In this document: one piece after another, positions 57,750 to 59,939 of the stretch
How positions within the stretch are numbered: position 1 is the stretch's first letter
How the letters are laid out: each line of letters begins with the position of its first letter
NCBI RefSeq assembly: GCF_902829295.1
Contig: NZ_CADEPL010000057.1
Location: forward strand, 1-59,939
Origin: Vogesella oryzae
GTDB lineage: Bacteria; Pseudomonadota; Gammaproteobacteria; Burkholderiales; Chromobacteriaceae
DNA length: 59,939 nucleotides
Reading direction: 5' to 3'
Position numbers and translations under genes: made by a program
Notes under the pieces: generated by a model
What the model was told of the DNA's origin: nothing
Database searches by the model: none
Seen by the model: the letters and a program-made list of their open reading frames with translations, nothing else

Positions 57750-58699
57750 CGGCTTTTTTTCCTGCACAAGGCGGCCAGCCAGCGCGGCCAACGTCCTGCC
57801 GTGGCCTGAGGCGAGACTTCCTGATAGCTGGCCATCAATTGCTCGCGAATCAGCCCGAGACTGCGCGGACGGGCCGATGCCGCCGGAGCCAGGCATTGCT
57901 CAACCAACTGCAGCAGCTGCGGCGAATACTTGCCGGCAAACAATTGCGACGCCGGCGGCAGGGTATCCTGCCGCACCCGGTCGGTGGCTGCAGGCAAGCG
58001 TCCACCACCCATGGCGAGGTACATGCTGGCCCCCAGCCCGTAAATATCGGTCCACACGCCCAGTGGCTCGCCATTGTTGTATTGCTCTGGCGCGGCAAAG
58101 CCCGGCGTGATCATTGCCGTCGCAAACTGCACCTCTCTGGCCACCTGTCGCGCGGTGCCGAAATCCAGCAACATCGGCGAGCCGTTACGACGCAGATAGA
58201 TATTGCCGGGCTTGATGTCCAGATGCAGCAAGTGCTGCTTATGCACCTCGTCCAGGCCGGCAATCACCTCGGCAAACAACTTGCGCAACCGCGCTTCCGG
58301 CATCCGTCCACCACCCAGTTCCAGCTCGCGGGCCAGCGAGCGGCCATCGGCGTACTCCATCACCATGTAAACCGTCTGGTTGGCACGGAAGAAGTTACTC
58401 ACCCGTACCACATTGGGGTGATGGATGCCGGCCAGGATACGGGCCTCTTCAAAAAAACACTTCAGCCCGAGCTTGAACACCTCGCGGTCCAGCTCGTTCA
58501 GTACCGTTACATCGCCGAGATCGCTGCGGCCAACCATGTCGCGCGGCAGGTATTCCTTGATCGCATACTTGCGGTCGTGGCTGTCCAGCGCCAGATAGAC
58601 CTCGCTGAAGCCGCCGGAGCTTAGACCCCGCACGATTGTGTACTCCTCCAGCCGGCTGCCGGGAGCGAGAGAACGTGACTTGGATTGTGTACTGTCCAT
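57746..58699 (-). CDS. Hanks-type Ser/Thr protein kinase, non-RD
   Basis: The 317-residue kinase has the Gly loop GLSSGGFSEVY (residues 25-35), ATP-anchoring Lys48, the catalytic loop HLDIKPGN (159-166, Asp161), DFG at 179-181 and APE at 203-205. The Arg of the usual HRD is Leu, so it is a non-RD kinase, which often does not need activation-loop phosphorylation. There is no membrane segment or extracellular sensor; the tail after about 270 is basic. No Shine-Dalgarno is evident before ATG 58699. It overlaps its phosphatase gene by four bases. Confidence 0.92.
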   Translation of the reverse strand: MDSTQSKSRSLAPGSRLEEYTIVRGLSSGGFSEVYLALDSHDRKYAIKEYLPRDMVGRSDLGDVTVLNELDREVFKLGLKCFFEEARILAGIHHPNVVRVSNFFRANQTVYMVMEYADGRSLARELELGGGRMPEARLRKLFAEVIAGLDEVHKQHLLHLDIKPGNIYLRRNGSPMLLDFGTARQVAREVQFATAMITPGFAAPEQYNNGEPLGVWTDIYGLGASMYLAMGGGRLPAATDRVRQDTLPPASQLFAGKYSPQLLQLVEQCLAPAASARPRSLGLIREQLMASYQEVSPQATAGRWPRWLAALCRKKSR

Positions 58700-58708
58700 T
58701 GTTATAGT
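58680..58708 (+). promoter_or_regulatory. yicC promoter
   Basis: TTGGAT and TATAGT are 17 bases apart, about 70 bases before the yicC start. The site overlaps the start of the divergent kinase gene. Confidence 0.6.
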
Positions 58709-58778
58709 GTGCCCGCCCCGGAATCATGGCTGCGATTCGGGGTCGTATCCCTTTAAAAACACAATTGTGGAGCTACCG

Positions 58779-59645
58779 ATGATTCTCAGCATGACTGGCT
58801 TTGCCTCCACCACCCGCGAGTTTCCGGGTGGACTGATGTCCATCGAAGTACGTGCGGTCAACCACCGCTATCTTGACGTGCAGATGCGCCTGCCGGAAGA
58901 ACTGCGTAGCATTGAAGCACAACTGCGCGAACTGATCGCCAGCCGCGTCACCCGCGGCAAAGTAGAGTGCCGCATCGGCCTGAACCAGACGGCGGATGAT
59001 ACCCCGCAACTGGAACTGAACCGCGATACCGTCGCCCGCCTGCTGTCCGTCTGCAATGAAGTCCGCGACATGGCACCGGGCATCCGCGATCTGGGCATGG
59101 GCGAGGTATTGCGCTGGCCCGGCGTCCTCAAATCCAACTCGCTGCCGCCGGAAGCCCTGCAACAACTCTGTATCGACGGCCTGGGCGTAGTACTTGAAGA
59201 CTTTCGCGCCACCCGTGGCCGCGAAGGCCACAAGCTGTCCAACATCCTGCTTGATCGCATCAGCGGCATGGAAACCATTGTCAGCGCGGTCAAACCCAAG
59301 CTGCCGCAGATTCTGGAGGCCTACCGCAACAAACTGGCGACCCGCCTGCAAGAAGCACTTGGCAATGTTGATGACGACCGCCTGAAGCAGGAGTTCGCGC
59401 TGTTCGCACAAAAGATCGATGTCGACGAGGAGCTGGAACGCCTCACCACCCATCTGGCCGAAGTTCGCCGCATCCTGAAAACCGGCGGCCAGGTCGGCAA
59501 ACGCCTGGACTTCCTGATGCAGGAACTCAATCGCGAGGCCAACACCCTGGGCTCCAAATCGGTCTCCACCGACACGACCCAAGCATCCGTCGAACTGAAA
59601 GTGCTGATCGAACAGATGCGAGAACAGATTCAGAACGTAGAGTAA
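58779..59645 (+). CDS. yicC: YicC/YloC family endoribonuclease
   Basis: The 288-residue protein matches YicC, a hexameric RNA-cleaving protein. The start MILSMTGFASTTREFPGG and the stretch VRAVNHRYLDVQMRLPEELR are diagnostic. The C-terminal acidic/His region (EFALFAQKIDVDEELERLTTH near 210 and GKRLDFLMQELNREANTLGSK near 250, quoted in part) is intact. ATG 58779 has GGAG 6 bases upstream; the longer open frame upstream belongs to the promoter region. Confidence 0.95.
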   Translation: MILSMTGFASTTREFPGGLMSIEVRAVNHRYLDVQMRLPEELRSIEAQLRELIASRVTRGKVECRIGLNQTADDTPQLELNRDTVARLLSVCNEVRDMAPGIRDLGMGEVLRWPGVLKSNSLPPEALQQLCIDGLGVVLEDFRATRGREGHKLSNILLDRISGMETIVSAVKPKLPQILEAYRNKLATRLQEALGNVDDDRLKQEFALFAQKIDVDEELERLTTHLAEVRRILKTGGQVGKRLDFLMQELNREANTLGSKSVSTDTTQASVELKVLIEQMREQIQNVE

Positions 59646-59678
59646 TTCCTGCGGGTATGCAATGCCGTGCCACAGATC

Positions 59679-59706
59679 AAAGCCACGCTCCGCGTGGCTT
59701 TTTTTA
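59679..59706 (+). terminator. Terminator after yicC
   Basis: AAAGCCACG and CGTGGCTTT pair around CTCCG and run into TTTTTTA, 33 bases past the stop. Confidence 0.88.
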
Positions 59707-59846
59707 TACCGGCGCTGCCGGTTGTCGTTATCGCCACAGGCACTATAAATAACGCACACGCAAGACGCGGCGTTCACTGCCCCATCCACAAGCCCGCCGC
59801 TATTACCCATCAGCCCCCCCACCTTTGCCCCCACGCGGAGAAAAAA

Positions 59847-59939
59847 ATGGCGCTGTACGGTTTTGACGCCTACTCGCCGGCGCAGATTGCGGACATGGTC
59901 GAAGAGATTGGTGTCCGCAAGGCGCGACTACCCTTGCGG
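59847..59939 (+). CDS. Formate/nitrite transporter family protein (5' end only)
   Basis: Only 31 codons are inside the window. GGAG lies 7-10 bases before the ATG, and the peptide MALYGFDAYSPAQIADMVEE then VRKARLPL matches the cytoplasmic N-terminus of FocA/NirC pentameric channels (DAxSPAEIA...KA). These channels carry formate, nitrite or related anions. The short length limits confidence. Confidence 0.6.
   Translation, partial: MALYGFDAYSPAQIADMVEEIGVRKARLPLR

Overview
The window is ordinary chromosomal DNA from a betaproteobacterium, most likely a member of the Neisseriales, family Chromobacteriaceae (Vogesella, Aquitalea, Chromobacterium or a relative). The evidence is the betaproteobacterial type of nearly every protein, the rpsU-yqeY-dnaG-rpoD block followed by a CAU tRNA, the pilBCD-coaE-zapD-yacG block, the Neisseria-like trimeric porin, and GC-rich codon use. 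Genus level is inference; no rRNA is present to settle it. About fifty protein genes, one tRNA and no insertion sequence, prophage or CRISPR array are visible.

Layout: 1-6.1 kb holds a purine permease with apt (cut by the left edge), then gmk-rpoZ-spoT-thiS-thiG. 6.1-10.9 kb is the macromolecular synthesis operon (rpsU, yqeY, dnaG, rpoD) and a tRNA-Ile2. 11-18 kb is a mixed housekeeping stretch (flavin/2Fe-2S reductase, SDR protein, trmB, glutathione peroxidase, DUF1841, 2-hydroxyacid dehydrogenase, DUF2189, FKBP, DedA). 18.3-24.7 kb has glmM, folP, ftsH, rlmE, yhbY, DUF4149 and greA. 24.8-29.9 kb is carA and carB with a LysE-type exporter between them. 30-35 kb is a fatty-acid oxidation group (etfB-etfA, acyl-CoA dehydrogenase, MaoC-type hydratase). 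35-43.2 kb has queG, tsaE, amiC and the yacG-zapD-coaE-pilD-pilC-pilB block. 43.3-51.1 kb has a porin, phr, a ComEA-like protein, ypjD, ffh, an ATP-grasp protein and purB. 51.5-53.7 kb is a 719-residue tubulin/FtsZ-fold protein. 53.8-56.1 kb is a two-component system next to a small secreted Lys/Ala-rich protein. 56.1-59.9 kb has rph, a PP2C phosphatase/Ser-Thr kinase pair, yicC and the start of a formate/nitrite-type channel.

The two most notable things are genome-scale and gene-scale. First, the 9-mer GTTGGCCGC occurs 46 times by my hand count, balanced between strands (25/21), 35 times as GTTGGCCGCA, and three times as tight inverted pairs between genes, two of them acting or likely to act as terminators. 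This is how DNA uptake sequences behave in Neisseriaceae, but the word is unlike the Neisseria DUS dialects known to me; pilBCD and a ComEA-like gene in the same window supply parts of an uptake machine. Second, the 51.5-kb gene carries recognisable T1, T3, T4 (GGGTGSG) and T7 elements of the tubulin/FtsZ superfamily in a long, divergent protein that is clearly not FtsZ.

Other points of interest are an RstAB/Asr-like stress module with a candidate RstA-type box, a branched RNA structure between etfA and the acyl-CoA dehydrogenase gene, a PsrA-like palindrome upstream of etfB, and a non-RD kinase translationally coupled to its phosphatase.
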